IMG/VR virus record: IMGVR_UViG_3300023174_000214
Span: 1-54,358 of that record
DNA: 54,358 nucleotides
From: a virus
Strand: one strand, 5' to 3'
The position numbers and the translations under genes are program-made. Below are positions 24,548-32,565 of the stretch, one piece after another. The first letter of the stretch is position 1; every line of letters begins with the position of its first letter. The notes under the pieces were generated by a model. The model searched no databases. It was not told the DNA's origin and saw nothing but the letters and a program-made list of their open reading frames with translations.

Positions 24548-25330
24548 ATGAAAAAATTAAACTACAAAAATGCTGCTCAAGCAAAACGCGAAACTGGACT
24601 TTCTTACATTGGTGCTACTAATTCAAGTGCTAAGATCTTAAAAAACGAAAAGTATAACGAACTTACTTACATCATCTATCTGGCGCCTGCCAACCTGAGT
24701 GGATACGAAGTGTGTCCTAAACGTACAGAAGAATGTACGCATGCATGTTTATTTGGCAGCGGCCAAGTTATCATGGATAAAACGAATCGTATTGTTGAAT
24801 CACGTATCAAGAAGACACAGATGTTCTTTACTAACAGAGAATATTTTATGGCTTGGGTTGTAAAAGAAATCGAACAAGCTAAAGCGAAAGCTGAAAAGAA
24901 AGGTATGAAGTTCTCAGTACGTTTAAATGGTACTTCGGATTTGCAACCTACATTATTCAAGCATAATGGTAAAGTGTTATTCGATATATTTCCAGATGTT
25001 CAATTCTACGATTATACAAAAGTAGCCAATCGTTTCTATTTGCCAGATCAGTATCTAAACTATGATCTTACATTCAGTTATTCTGGACACAATTGGGACG
25101 AATGCGAGCATATATTAAATAATGAGTATGGTCGTGTCGCAGTCGTATTTGAAAAGAGTTTACCTGAAACATACAAAGGTTATAAGGTTATCGATGGCGA
25201 TGCATACGATATGCGATATGTAGACGATAAGAATGTTATTGTAGGTCTCAAATTCAAAAGAGTTAAAAACAAAGTAGAAAAAACTAATAATGCTTTCATC
25301 GTTGCAATAGACGATATTAATAGAAAATAA
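24548..25330 (+). CDS. GP88-family phage protein
   Basis: 260 residues. IIYLAPANLSGYEVCPKRTE, ECTHACLFGSGQ, and KFSVRLNGTSDLQPTLF are the signature segments of the GP88 family (phage gene product 88). The conserved cysteines (EVCP, ECTHAC) and an RLNGTSD motif suggest a radical-SAM-like or metal-dependent fold, but no reaction is established. First gene behind promoter module 2, so probably strongly expressed. Confidence 0.88.
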   Translation: MKKLNYKNAAQAKRETGLSYIGATNSSAKILKNEKYNELTYIIYLAPANLSGYEVCPKRTEECTHACLFGSGQVIMDKTNRIVESRIKKTQMFFTNREYFMAWVVKEIEQAKAKAEKKGMKFSVRLNGTSDLQPTLFKHNGKVLFDIFPDVQFYDYTKVANRFYLPDQYLNYDLTFSYSGHNWDECEHILNNEYGRVAVVFEKSLPETYKGYKVIDGDAYDMRYVDDKNVIVGLKFKRVKNKVEKTNNAFIVAIDDINRK

Positions 25331-25354
25331 TTAATCACAATAAAAAATAAAGTT

Positions 25355-25549
25355 ATGAAACATCAATTTTCAATTCAAACACCAAGAGCAAAGTATCTCA
25401 TCGATGAAATGGGAGACAGATTAGAAATCGTTACACAAGATCCTGAATGGACAAGAGTACAAATTACTATTAATTCTGGATTAGACTTACTACAAGTTTA
25501 CCATGCTGGTTGCAAAACTGGATTAGAAGCTGGAATGGCAATAAATTAA
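25355..25549 (+). CDS. Hypothetical protein, 64 aa
   Basis: Start context ATAAAGTTATG. Contains TPRAKYLIDEMGDRLEI and LLQVYHAGCKTGLEAGM. No family recognised. The stop runs into the standard TTAATTAATCAAA leader of the next gene. Confidence 0.72.
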   Translation: MKHQFSIQTPRAKYLIDEMGDRLEIVTQDPEWTRVQITINSGLDLLQVYHAGCKTGLEAGMAIN

Positions 25550-25574
25550 TTAATCAAAAAATAAAATTAAAGTT

Positions 25575-25949
25575 ATGAACAAAGAATTTATCCCTTACGA
25601 ACAAGCATTAGCTTTAAAAGAATTAGGATTTGATGAACCTTGTTTTGCTTGGTTTATTTTAGAAGGTGATGGAGCAAAATCAAGACTTGTGCTTGAAAAA
25701 TGTCCCAAACAAGATTTGGGATTATGTTTAGCACCACTTTACCAACAAGCATTTAGATGGTTTAGAGAAAAGGGTTTGTATTACGATATTAAAATGTTTG
25801 GTGATTTGGATAAACCACAATACTCATACATTGTTTTAAGTAGAATTGAAAATCCTGCAAAGATGTACTATTATGAAGATAAAGATTCTTACGAAGAAGC
25901 AGAGCTTGCTTGTCTAAATAAATTAATCCAAATAATAAAAACTAAGTAG
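25575..25949 (+). CDS. Hypothetical protein, 124 aa
   Basis: FIPYEQALALKELGFDEPCF, APLYQQAFRWFREKGLYYDI, and a C-terminal EEAELACLNKLIQIIK. The pattern (EQALALKELGFDEPC... QAFxWFREKxGL... EEAExxCLxKLIxII) is one I recognise from many Bacteroidota phages and prophages; function unknown. Preceded by the consensus leader. Confidence 0.82.
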   Translation: MNKEFIPYEQALALKELGFDEPCFAWFILEGDGAKSRLVLEKCPKQDLGLCLAPLYQQAFRWFREKGLYYDIKMFGDLDKPQYSYIVLSRIENPAKMYYYEDKDSYEEAELACLNKLIQIIKTK

Positions 25950-25951
25950 TT

Positions 25952-26203
25952 ATGAAATACATACTAACAACTAATAAAGATATTTACGAAGAGTGTTGTG
26001 GCTCAACAGCACTTAGACATAAAAAAGGCAGTAAAGTAGCAATGAGCGAAAAGCACTTTAATGAATTAAAAGAGACTGGCACTGTCGAATTAATTTCAGG
26101 ATTCCGCGAATATATATCTACTGCTAAATATCAACTATCAGACTTCGAATCAGAAGTAACTGTCGAAAAACAAATTAATCAAAAAATAAAATTAAAGTTA
26201 TGA
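25952..26203 (+). CDS. Hypothetical protein with C-terminus made from leader DNA
   Basis: 83 residues. Contains YEECCGSTALRHKKGSKVAM. The final residues QINQKIKLKL are encoded by the same A-rich leader (ATTAATCAAAAAATAAAA then TTAAAGTTATG) that is non-coding in front of the gene at 25575. The stop TGA overlaps the next ATG (26200-26203). It appears that the original stop was lost and translation now runs through the leader. Confidence 0.75.
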   Translation: MKYILTTNKDIYEECCGSTALRHKKGSKVAMSEKHFNELKETGTVELISGFREYISTAKYQLSDFESEVTVEKQINQKIKLKL

Positions 26204-26523
26204 CACCAAGACAATTCAATGAATTACAACGTCAAGCGGATGTAATTGAACAAGCCGCGAAACAAAAAATTGTAAAAGAAGCAATGGATCTGTATATAGA
26301 GACTGTGCCTCTTGAGACAAAAGATATAAATGTTGAGTCTGAGAAATGGCATCATTTATATTCTCAAGAATGTAAACTATTTGATTTGCTTCGCAAAATG
26401 AATTGGGAACAAGGCGAAGAGTACAGGCATCAAGTTAGAATATATAATATCAATCATGGCATTTCAAATGAAAATCCTTGTTCTGAAGAAGATCTATATG
26501 AAAACGAAGATGAAAATTGTTAA
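26200..26523 (+). CDS. Hypothetical protein, 107 aa
   Basis: Helical, Gln/Glu-rich start (NELQRQADVIEQAAKQKIVK) and an acidic C-terminus (SEEDLYENEDENC). No family recognised. Translation probably couples with the upstream gene through ATGA. Confidence 0.72.
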   Translation: MTPRQFNELQRQADVIEQAAKQKIVKEAMDLYIETVPLETKDINVESEKWHHLYSQECKLFDLLRKMNWEQGEEYRHQVRIYNINHGISNENPCSEEDLYENEDENC

Positions 26524-26542
26524 TCATTAAAAAATAAAAGTT

Positions 26543-26791
26543 ATGAAAATAAAATTAGAAATGTGTAAGTGTTTTAAATGCGGTAATGATATGCCACTAC
26601 TTCGTAAAATAAAATACGGTTATAATAATTGTATAAACTGTTCCACTGTTCAACAAGTAGGCGGAGTGCAAATCGCTAATCATAAAACAGGAAACGAGAT
26701 ACAAATCATGCCAATGGAATTGGCGAATAAAATGAATATGCTGGCTTCAAGACAAGGTTATGGTGTTTGTTCAGGTATGAAACATAATTAA
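26543..26791 (+). CDS. Zinc-finger protein (DksA/TraR-like knuckles), paralogue of 32831
   Basis: 82 residues with CKCFKCGNDMPLLRKIKYGY and CINC, a four-cysteine zinc site, followed by QIANHKTGNEIQIM and a helix. The same order (CxxC, PLRxxxGY, C, then AxxKTxxxIQII) occurs in the protein at 32831, so the two are paralogues. Small zinc fingers of this kind may bind RNA polymerase. Function inferred only. Confidence 0.78.
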   Translation: MKIKLEMCKCFKCGNDMPLLRKIKYGYNNCINCSTVQQVGGVQIANHKTGNEIQIMPMELANKMNMLASRQGYGVCSGMKHN

Positions 26792-26810
26792 TCAAATAAA
26801 AATAAAAGTT

Positions 26811-27071
26811 ATGAACAAGAAAGAAATTAGAAATGCTATCAACAAATCTGTGTATATTTATGCAGAATCTTTAGGTTATACTGTATCTGACGATAATGAT
26901 GGATCATACGTTACTTTTAGTAAGAGTCACTCTGATAATAATAATACTATCGACTACGGCAGATCTACACACTCTGCTTGCTGTTTGAATTGGGCAAAAC
27001 AAGAAGTTAAATCTGATACATATAAAATAAATCAATTCGCGAAAAATCAAATTAGAATGTATGAAAAATAA
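26811..27071 (+). CDS. Hypothetical protein, 86 aa
   Basis: Standard leader then ATG. Contains YIYAESLGYTVSDDNDGSYV and TYKINQFAKNQIRMYEK. Overlaps the metallophosphatase gene by 11 nt. No family recognised. Confidence 0.7.
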   Translation: MNKKEIRNAINKSVYIYAESLGYTVSDDNDGSYVTFSKSHSDNNNTIDYGRSTHSACCLNWAKQEVKSDTYKINQFAKNQIRMYEK

Positions 27072-27810
27072 AACAATAGTATTAGGTGATACACACGGAA
27101 GATCTGTATGGAAACTAATAGTTGAAATGGAAAAACCTGATAGAGTTATCTTTATAGGCGATTATTTTGATTCGTTTGATATCAAAGGCGTAGATCAACT
27201 AAGTAACTTTCAGGACATAATAGCATTTAAGGAAAGCGGTCAATGCGAAGTAATTATGTTGATTGGCAATCATGATCACCACTACTTTCCAGAAATAGGA
27301 GACACAGGCACAAGTGGCTATCAACATTTATTAGCTCCATCAATTCAATATGTTATAGATCAAAATAGACAGCATCTACAAATGGCCTACCAAATGGATG
27401 AGTTTTTATTTACACACGCTGGCGTAAGTAGTGATTTTATGGATAGTGTATTTGGTAAAGGCGATTGGAAAGTAGAGACTATAGTTGATGATTTAAATGA
27501 AATGTTTAAACACAAACCTAAAACATTTGAATTTGGAATGGCTATTAGCGCTAAACAAATATATTCGATGGATCCTTCAGGTGATAACGTAGAACAGTCA
27601 CCAATATGGATACGTCCAAGATCATTAATGAATGCCAATTACAATACGCTACGTAAACAAGTAGTACAAATAGTTGGTCACACTCAAGTAATAAAAATTG
27701 ATACTGAAGGAATGGCTACTGGAAATAGATATTGGTTTATAGATGCTTTAGGTACTAGTGGACAATATATGGTGATCAATGACGGTGAAATATCATTTAA
27801 CAAAATATAA
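27061..27810 (+). CDS. Metallophosphoesterase (calcineurin-like)
   Basis: 249 residues with all family blocks: GDTHGR (9-14), GDYFDS (33-38), GNHDHHY (69-75), FTHAGVSSDF (117-126) and a late VGHTQV. These ligate two metals for phosphoester hydrolysis. Phage members include RNA/DNA 3'-phosphatases, protein phosphatases and lambda-type PP; the substrate cannot be set from sequence. Cytoplasmic. Embedded in the small-gene operon after module 2. Confidence 0.92.
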   Translation: MKNKTIVLGDTHGRSVWKLIVEMEKPDRVIFIGDYFDSFDIKGVDQLSNFQDIIAFKESGQCEVIMLIGNHDHHYFPEIGDTGTSGYQHLLAPSIQYVIDQNRQHLQMAYQMDEFLFTHAGVSSDFMDSVFGKGDWKVETIVDDLNEMFKHKPKTFEFGMAISAKQIYSMDPSGDNVEQSPIWIRPRSLMNANYNTLRKQVVQIVGHTQVIKIDTEGMATGNRYWFIDALGTSGQYMVINDGEISFNKI

Positions 27811-27815
27811 TTGCG

Positions 27816-28121
27816 ATGTTTTATATTATCTTAGAAACGCTTGTATTAGCACTTTTATGGTTTATTGTATCTAAAGGATGGGGATCTATTTACCAAATCG
27901 TATATAAAATAAAAAATAAAAAGAAATCATCAAAAGATTCACATGAAAGAGTTGGCAATATGATATTCATTATTTGGATTCTGCAATTGATGATTTGTAT
28001 TTTCGCATTATCAGACACAACAATACCAGAAAAATATTTCAGCATATATATGGACATTCAATTATTGTTCGTATTTTTATCAGTATTAACATTTATTAAT
28101 TACGTTATAAAAAACAAATAA
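27816..28121 (+). CDS. Membrane protein, 101 aa
   Basis: Hydrophobic spans at LETLVLALLWFIVSKGW (about 7-23), IFIIWILQLMICIFAL (about 50-65) and IQLLFVFLSVLTFI (about 82-95), with a Lys-rich loop between the first two. No family recognised. Possibly a phage-encoded inner-membrane modifier. Confidence 0.7.
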   Translation: MFYIILETLVLALLWFIVSKGWGSIYQIVYKIKNKKKSSKDSHERVGNMIFIIWILQLMICIFALSDTTIPEKYFSIYMDIQLLFVFLSVLTFINYVIKNK

Positions 28122-28127
28122 AAAATT

Positions 28128-28325
28128 ATGAAACAACAAGAAGTTACGTTAGAAATGAAAATAGTTTTTGCAATCATTTTCATGGGATTGCTATCTAGCA
28201 TGTTTAGCTGTACAAAATCATCGTATCCATCAAAGAGAAAAATAAATAGAGCAATGAAATACTCCTCATGGGAATATGAGATGCCGAAAATAAAAAATAG
28301 TGTATCAATTTATTATAATAAATAG
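28128..28325 (+). CDS. Small putative lipoprotein, 65 aa
   Basis: Hydrophobic signal (IVFAIIFMGLLSSMFSC) ending at a cysteine (residue 28) followed by TKSS, compatible with a lipobox though the -3 Met and -2 Phe are not ideal. The remainder is a short basic domain. In Bacteroidota phages such lipoproteins could act at the envelope or as outer-membrane spanins. Moderately sure only. Confidence 0.6.
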   Translation: MKQQEVTLEMKIVFAIIFMGLLSSMFSCTKSSYPSKRKINRAMKYSSWEYEMPKIKNSVSIYYNK

Positions 28326-28372
28326 AGACAATGGCATAGGATTTGCAATAGTATAGTAAAACCCAATACTAT

Positions 28373-28486
28373 ATGAAAACACTATTATGCACCCTGCTTG
28401 GTCACACGTGGATGACAGTATATTCATTCAGTCAAACTGTAAACATGAAATGCATTCGATGTTCAGAGCGACATTGCGAAAATTAA
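28373..28486 (+). CDS. DUF1660-like zinc mini-protein, 37 aa
   Basis: Starts MKTLLCTLLGHTW and ends with MKCIRCSERHC, the LLCxLxGHxW...CxRC pattern of small prophage proteins (DUF1660-like). Cys/His ligands probably bind zinc. Function unknown. Not preceded by the standard leader. Confidence 0.65.
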   Translation: MKTLLCTLLGHTWMTVYSFSQTVNMKCIRCSERHCEN

Positions 28487-28498
28487 AAACAATATAAC

Positions 28499-28597
28499 AT
28501 GAAAAATAGAGAATCCGAATTTTTAACTGCAATAATAATATCTGTTTCTACATTTTTGATGATGGTAATATCTATTGTAATTATAAGTTCTTACTAA
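28499..28597 (+). CDS. Single-span membrane mini-protein, 32 aa
   Basis: ATG at 28499, charged N-terminus (MKNRESE) and a hydrophobic span (LTAIIISVSTFLMMVISIVI). No family recognised. Kept because it fits the packed array and is a plausible membrane peptide. Confidence 0.45.
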   Translation: MKNRESEFLTAIIISVSTFLMMVISIVIISSY

Positions 28598-28653
28598 GAA
28601 GAAAAAACTTTAATCACCTAAGAAATAGATTGTATAAGTTAAAAAACAATCGT

Positions 28654-28662
28654 TATATTTAC
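28654..28662 (+). promoter_or_regulatory. TATATTTAC promoter box of HTH gene
   Basis: CGTTATATTTACTACA contains the -7-like TATATTTAC identical to modules 3 and 4, 27 nt before the HTH gene ATG. Upstream TTG-like sequence is present near 28629. Suggests the regulator has its own promoter. Confidence 0.6.
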
Positions 28663-28689
28663 TACATAACAATAAAACAAAAACACGTT

Positions 28690-28983
28690 ATGAGCAAAAA
28701 CAAAACAAACCGTGCGTCAGTAAAGACCACATCCGTTGCAGAAAGCAATCGTCCTTCAAGTTACACGAAGTTGACTTACATTCAAAAAGTTAGCAGAGTT
28801 AATCGTAAGTTGCGCACAGGCGATATCAGCAAAATCGCAAGCGAAACAGGTTATTCAACGACTCACGTATCAGACGTAGTAAGTGGTAAACATGTAAACG
28901 AATCTATTATGAATCGTATTTATGATTTGACTCGCAATCGTCTTTCAAACGCGGTGAAGTTGTCGAAGATGACGAATAACTAA
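28690..28983 (+). CDS. HTH transcriptional regulator, 97 aa
   Basis: Start ATG 28690 chosen over an upstream TTG because the GTTATG context fits. An XRE-like HTH occupies about 43-65: GDISKIASETGYSTTHVSDV, with a recognition helix HVSDVVSGKHVN and an extra basic helix (NRIYDLTRNR). It is flanked by its own promoter box and a strong terminator, making a monocistronic regulator between the module-2 and module-3 operons; it is a natural candidate to bind the repeated modules. Confidence 0.82.
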   Translation: MSKNKTNRASVKTTSVAESNRPSSYTKLTYIQKVSRVNRKLRTGDISKIASETGYSTTHVSDVVSGKHVNESIMNRIYDLTRNRLSNAVKLSKMTNN

Positions 28984-29014
28984 TAAATTAGTTAGCTTTA
29001 ATTAAAACCACAAT

Positions 29015-29067
29015 AGATCAATTATTCATTTGCTTTTCTAGGCTGAATGTTTAATTGATCTTTTTTT
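29015..29067 (+). terminator. Terminator after HTH gene
   Basis: AGATCAATTA (29015-29024) pairs perfectly with TAATTGATCT (29052-29061), with an additional TTCA/TGAA (29025-29028/29044-29047), followed by seven T. Isolates the regulator transcript. Confidence 0.85.
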
Positions 29068-29177
29068 ATATATGATATTTCACTTGATAATTAATTATAA
29101 TATGAGCAATATATACGTATATAAATGCCAATATAAAGTATATTCTGAGCTCACCCGATGCTCACCATTCTATCAAA

Positions 29178-29240
29178 AGGGGGCCGGCCAATAGGCTAAC
29201 ATGGGGGCCTACCCCTATATACACCCCAAGGGGCCCCTCA
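29178..29240 (+). other. GC-rich hairpin island
   Basis: Within the 433-nt gene-free gap 28984-29416 lies a GC-rich block with GGGGGCCGGCC, GGGG (29204-29207) CCTA CCCC (29212-29215) and AGGGGCCCCT. Several mutually exclusive stems are possible; no U-tract follows. It could be a terminator or a structured RNA end just upstream of promoter module 3. The rest of the gap (29068-29177) shows nothing convincing. Confidence 0.6.
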
Positions 29241-29274
29241 TAACTAATTGAACACCAAAAACATATACATTCAC

Positions 29275-29370
29275 TAGAAATATATGTGTAAAGCGTTGAT
29301 TCTCCCTGAAGTATTTTTGAAAATAATTGCTTAAATATTTTTTTATGTGAAACAGTCGTCGTATATTTAC
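29275..29370 (+). promoter_or_regulatory. Repeated promoter module, copy 3
   Basis: Blocks: AGAAATATATGTGTAAAGCG, TTGATTCTCCCTGAAG, TATTTTTGAAAATAATTGCT, a T-run, GTCGTATATTTACTC containing TATATTTAC (29362-29370). The ATG follows 46 nt later at 29417. This is the copy closest to a consensus between copies 1 and 2 and shares GTCGTATATTTACT with copy 4. Confidence 0.75.
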
Positions 29371-29416
29371 TCTATTAACGGCAACAGACAGCCTAATCAT
29401 TAAAAAAAAACATAAT

Positions 29417-29773
29417 ATGAACAAAGCAATTACTTACAACGACGCAATCTGGAACACTTCATCTCAAGAGCAAACTGTTTATCTAAACAAAGCAGCCACT
29501 AAGTTTACTGAAAAAGCTTCTAGTGGTACACACGTAGAATACGTTGACTTCTTTGGTAAGAAGCAAATTATCCCATGTCGTACTAATAAACAATTGAAAG
29601 AAGCAATGCAATTCTTATCAATGTTGAAACGCGAGTCAAATACTATCAATCAGATTTGTGCTCAATACAACGTTAAGAATGGTAAGTTTCAAAACTTATC
29701 TAAACTTAAGCAAGACTTAAGAAATGCGGGACTTACAGCAGCAGCTGTTAATCGTTTAGCTGTTATTAAGTAA
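29417..29773 (+). CDS. Hypothetical protein, 118 aa, first gene of module-3 operon
   Basis: Contains TYNDAIWNTSSQEQTVYLNK, an IPCRTNKQLKEAMQFLSMLK helix and a C-terminal LRNAGLTAAAVNRLAVIK. No family recognised. Codon choice is less AT-extreme than in neighbouring genes, as in other first-position genes (24548, 51089), consistent with high expression. Confidence 0.78.
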   Translation: MNKAITYNDAIWNTSSQEQTVYLNKAATKFTEKASSGTHVEYVDFFGKKQIIPCRTNKQLKEAMQFLSMLKRESNTINQICAQYNVKNGKFQNLSKLKQDLRNAGLTAAAVNRLAVIK

Positions 29774-29822
29774 TAGCTATCTTATCACATTCACAAATTA
29801 TTAAATACAAAAAATCAAAGTT

Positions 29823-30251
29823 ATGAAAAAAGTACAAATTATCAATTCAGAAAAAATCAGTCAAGTAGAATTCATTGAAAATCGTAAAGGTCAATACAGA
29901 GCCATCGTTAAAGTCCAAGCCGGCTTTATGACGGTAGTAGACGACATCGGTATTCAAAACAATTGGGGTAAGCAACAATGGAATTCAGCTATCGATGTAT
30001 TTCGCGGCTTTAAGAAAGGCGCGCTACAAACGATTCAATTCAAAGCTGAAGGTACTGATTCGTGGTTGACTATATTTGCCAAAGCCGGTAACAAAGTAAA
30101 GCTTATGGACTATCAATTATTCAAAGATATGGAAGTTGGTGACATCAATCAGAATTGGTCACGTACTAATCTATATAGTCAAACTAACTATACGTTGTGT
30201 AAAGCAAAAACGTGGGCTGATAAAGCATTCGTTGTAAACAAATCTAAATAA
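29823..30251 (+). CDS. Hypothetical protein, 142 aa
   Basis: Basic beta-rich protein (VEFIENRKGQYRAIVKVQAG, WLTIFAKAGNKVKLMDYQLF). Possibly nucleic-acid binding from its charge, but no family recognised. Leader ends ATCAAAGTTATG. Confidence 0.75.
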   Translation: MKKVQIINSEKISQVEFIENRKGQYRAIVKVQAGFMTVVDDIGIQNNWGKQQWNSAIDVFRGFKKGALQTIQFKAEGTDSWLTIFAKAGNKVKLMDYQLFKDMEVGDINQNWSRTNLYSQTNYTLCKAKTWADKAFVVNKSK

Positions 30252-30281
30252 TCAATTCAATCAAAATATAAAATTAAAGTT

Positions 30282-30515
30282 ATGCAAAAAAACAATCCTT
30301 ACATCGACACTAACAACATTGACAGATCACAAGAGATCGAAGATATGTTTCAACCAACATTAGAAGACATTAAGAATGATCCAGAATTTTATGCTGAATT
30401 AGTTAACGATCTTATGTATCACGTTAAGTATGGTACTAGTATTACAAAGATTATGAAAATAGGCTTAGCATCAATGGAAGCATTTGATGCGCCTGATGTA
30501 GAAATGCCAATGTAA
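30282..30515 (+). CDS. Acidic hypothetical protein, 77 aa
   Basis: Acidic helical protein (SQEIEDMFQPTLEDIKNDPE, then ELVNDLMYHVKYGTSITKIM). Consensus leader upstream. No family recognised. Confidence 0.72.
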   Translation: MQKNNPYIDTNNIDRSQEIEDMFQPTLEDIKNDPEFYAELVNDLMYHVKYGTSITKIMKIGLASMEAFDAPDVEMPM

Positions 30516-30540
30516 TTAAATTCACTAAAAAATAAAAGTT

Positions 30541-30744
30541 ATGAACATGAGAAAAGTCAAAGCAATGATCGAATCAGCATTCACAAAAAGAGATGCTATG
30601 AATATGTTAGAAACTTGGAAAATATTCAAAGGCTTATCAGAAGTTGATTATCAAAAAGGTAGAGAACTTATTAGAAAACAATTTTATAAAAATAAAACAT
30701 CAGAAAGTTTCGAAGATTTTTGTAAATTTAAAAATGGACTTTAA
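30541..30744 (+). CDS. Hypothetical protein, 67 aa
   Basis: Helical and basic (KAMIESAFTKRDAMNMLETW, GRELIRKQFYKNKTSE). Consensus leader AAATAAAAGTTATG. No family recognised. Confidence 0.7.
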   Translation: MNMRKVKAMIESAFTKRDAMNMLETWKIFKGLSEVDYQKGRELIRKQFYKNKTSESFEDFCKFKNGL

Positions 30745-30769
30745 TTAATCAAATCAAAAAATAAAAGTT

Positions 30770-31138
30770 ATGACGCAAAAAGAAATTAAAGCAATGGCAA
30801 AAGAAACGGTTGGAGATGGACAAACGCCAAATTTATGGTTCGTTACTTACGGTCCTCATGTAGCTGTTCACGACGGAGATATGTCTTACGATTTTGAATT
30901 GATCGAAGGTTATGATGAAAATATAGATACTGAAACATTTGGACCTTTCACATCTTATGAAGATGCATTAAGAGCTTATAATAAAATAGAATTAAGTTTT
31001 GATTATGGAGTTGGACAAGCATTCATTGAAGACAGAGAATGTGGCACAGTTACAGAGAAATGGTTGTACAAAAGAATAAGAACAGAATACGTAGAAGACG
31101 AATACGATAATTCAAAAAGGTTCTACAAAAATAATTAA
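30770..31138 (+). CDS. Hypothetical protein, 122 aa
   Basis: Contains LWFVTYGPHVAVHDGDMSYD, then FGPFTSYEDALRAYNKIEL, a segment reminiscent of small phage proteins with an EDAxxAY helix. Acidic C-terminus. Consensus leader. Unknown function. Confidence 0.72.
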   Translation: MTQKEIKAMAKETVGDGQTPNLWFVTYGPHVAVHDGDMSYDFELIEGYDENIDTETFGPFTSYEDALRAYNKIELSFDYGVGQAFIEDRECGTVTEKWLYKRIRTEYVEDEYDNSKRFYKNN

Positions 31139-31158
31139 TCACAATAAAAATAAAAGTT

Positions 31159-31293
31159 ATGAAAAAGATATTTAAACAATTTCACAAACTTATGACAGAA
31201 GCATGTCATCCTATTGATCCAATACTTGTTTATATTTTTATGGTGATTGCGTTACTTATTCCTATTTTATATTACTTCAAATTAATAAATTAA
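31159..31293 (+). CDS. Single-span membrane mini-protein, 44 aa
   Basis: ATG at 31159 with the full AAAAATAAAAGTTATG context; the basic/amphipathic N-terminus (KKIFKQFHKLM) is followed by a hydrophobic span (PILVYIFMVIALLIPILYYF). The conserved leader is good evidence it is expressed. Function unknown. Confidence 0.68.
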   Translation: MKKIFKQFHKLMTEACHPIDPILVYIFMVIALLIPILYYFKLIN

Positions 31294-31304
31294 AAATAAA
31301 AGTT

Positions 31305-31598
31305 ATGAAACAAAAAAAATTAACATTCCAACAAGTAGTAGCTCGCTTAGAAAAAGCTAACATTCCATGCACAGTTAAACGTTATGGATATGACGACGAA
31401 ATAACTTACTCGATAGAATTCGGCTTTAATTGGCCAGAAGAATTAGTCGAACAAGTTGATAAAGCATTTGAATGGTACGGCGAAAAAGTGCCAGATTACA
31501 TAGGACTGTGTGGCAGTTCAATCAGCGATAATATGACAGCGAATAAGAAAATAGCTGGTGGTCCTAAACTATATTCAGGCTGTTATAATAAGTGGTAA
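31305..31598 (+). CDS. Hypothetical protein, 97 aa
   Basis: Contains QQVVARLEKANIPCTVKRYG, EFGFNWPEELVEQVDKAFEW and a Gly/Ser/Tyr-rich end. No family recognised. Consensus leader upstream. Confidence 0.72.
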   Translation: MKQKKLTFQQVVARLEKANIPCTVKRYGYDDEITYSIEFGFNWPEELVEQVDKAFEWYGEKVPDYIGLCGSSISDNMTANKKIAGGPKLYSGCYNKW

Positions 31599-31651
31599 TT
31601 CACATCAAAAAATTGTAATAGAAAAAAAATTAATAATAAAAATATACAACT

Positions 31652-31864
31652 ATGTTTAACGATTTTGACTATCCAGAATTTAACGATCAATTTGACAACG
31701 ACGATTTGTTGCCATTCGAAGAAAACACAAAAGCTTTCAAAGCTGCCAAAAAAGATTTAGCGAAAGTTATGCCGAAACCTGAAGAACAAGAAGAGGTTGA
31801 AGACAACGACGATTATGTAGGTGATTGGATCACCATCACAGAAGACGACGGTGAAGATGACTAA
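31652..31864 (+). CDS. Highly acidic protein, 70 aa
   Basis: Very Asp/Glu-rich at both ends (FDYPEFNDQFDNDDLLPFEE, DDYVGDWITITEDDGEDD) with a basic centre (KAAKKDLAKVMPK). Phages use such acidic proteins as DNA mimics or chaperone-like inhibitors; here that is speculation. It has a different leader (ATATACAACTATG). Confidence 0.68.
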   Translation: MFNDFDYPEFNDQFDNDDLLPFEENTKAFKAAKKDLAKVMPKPEEQEEVEDNDDYVGDWITITEDDGEDD

Positions 31865-31920
31865 ATAGATAAATTATACTAATCAAAAATAATTAATTAA
31901 TTTTAACCCCAATTAAAAGT

Positions 31921-32133
31921 ATGAAGCACAAAACAAATCGTGAAGTATTGACAAAAGCAATCAAAGAATTAAGTGATATTGACTTAGTATTTTTACGTGA
32001 GCGTATGCTTACATCGTGTGATGAAATTCTAAGCAATAAAGAAGAGTTTATTAAAGGCACACAATTCGGTATAATATCACCGCATTTAATAATCGAGTGT
32101 ATAGAGAATATACAAGAAAAAATAAAGTTCTAA
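31921..32133 (+). CDS. Hypothetical protein, 70 aa
   Basis: Helical (LTKAIKELSDIDLVFLRERM, then SPHLIIECIENIQEKIKF). No family recognised. Leader AATTAAAAGTATG is a variant of the consensus. Confidence 0.7.
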   Translation: MKHKTNREVLTKAIKELSDIDLVFLRERMLTSCDEILSNKEEFIKGTQFGIISPHLIIECIENIQEKIKF

Positions 32134-32193
32134 CACTTCGACTTAAAATTTCTTTATCTTAAAAAAATTATTTACATTTAATAAATTAAAGTT

Positions 32194-32553
32194 ATGAAAG
32201 CATTATTGATCGACTCAAAAAACAAAGTCGTAAAACAGATCGAAATCGGTGAACACTTCACTGAAATTTCAAAGGCAATAGATTGCGAAGTATTCGCAGC
32301 ACCTCACATTATGCACAACAATGATACTTTGTATTGCGATGATGAAGGTCTACTCAAGAATCCAGAAAATTTCTTCTTACTCGATAGCTATCCTCAACCA
32401 ATCGCAGGAAATGGTTTAATTTTGGGATGCGATGATGAAGGCGATAGCGTAGACGTTAGCATGAGTCTTGATGAATTATCAAACAAAGTCACATTCATGG
32501 ATATGCAAGCAGCATACACATGGTCATTAAAACAATCTTATCAATTCAACTAA
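32194..32553 (+). CDS. DUF3846-like phage protein, 119 aa
   Basis: Starts KALLIDSKNKVVKQIEIGEH, has LYCDDEGLLKN, and PQPIAGNGLILGCDDEGDSV, the order of the DUF3846 (phage/plasmid small domain) family. Soluble, acidic. Role unknown. Confidence 0.75.
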   Translation: MKALLIDSKNKVVKQIEIGEHFTEISKAIDCEVFAAPHIMHNNDTLYCDDEGLLKNPENFFLLDSYPQPIAGNGLILGCDDEGDSVDVSMSLDELSNKVTFMDMQAAYTWSLKQSYQFN

Positions 32554-32565
32554 AAAATAAAACGT

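Noticed and set aside
29102-29194. A 30-codon + strand ORF entering the GC-rich island near 29.18 kb
   Set aside because: No leader, ends inside the hairpin island, no recognisable sequence.
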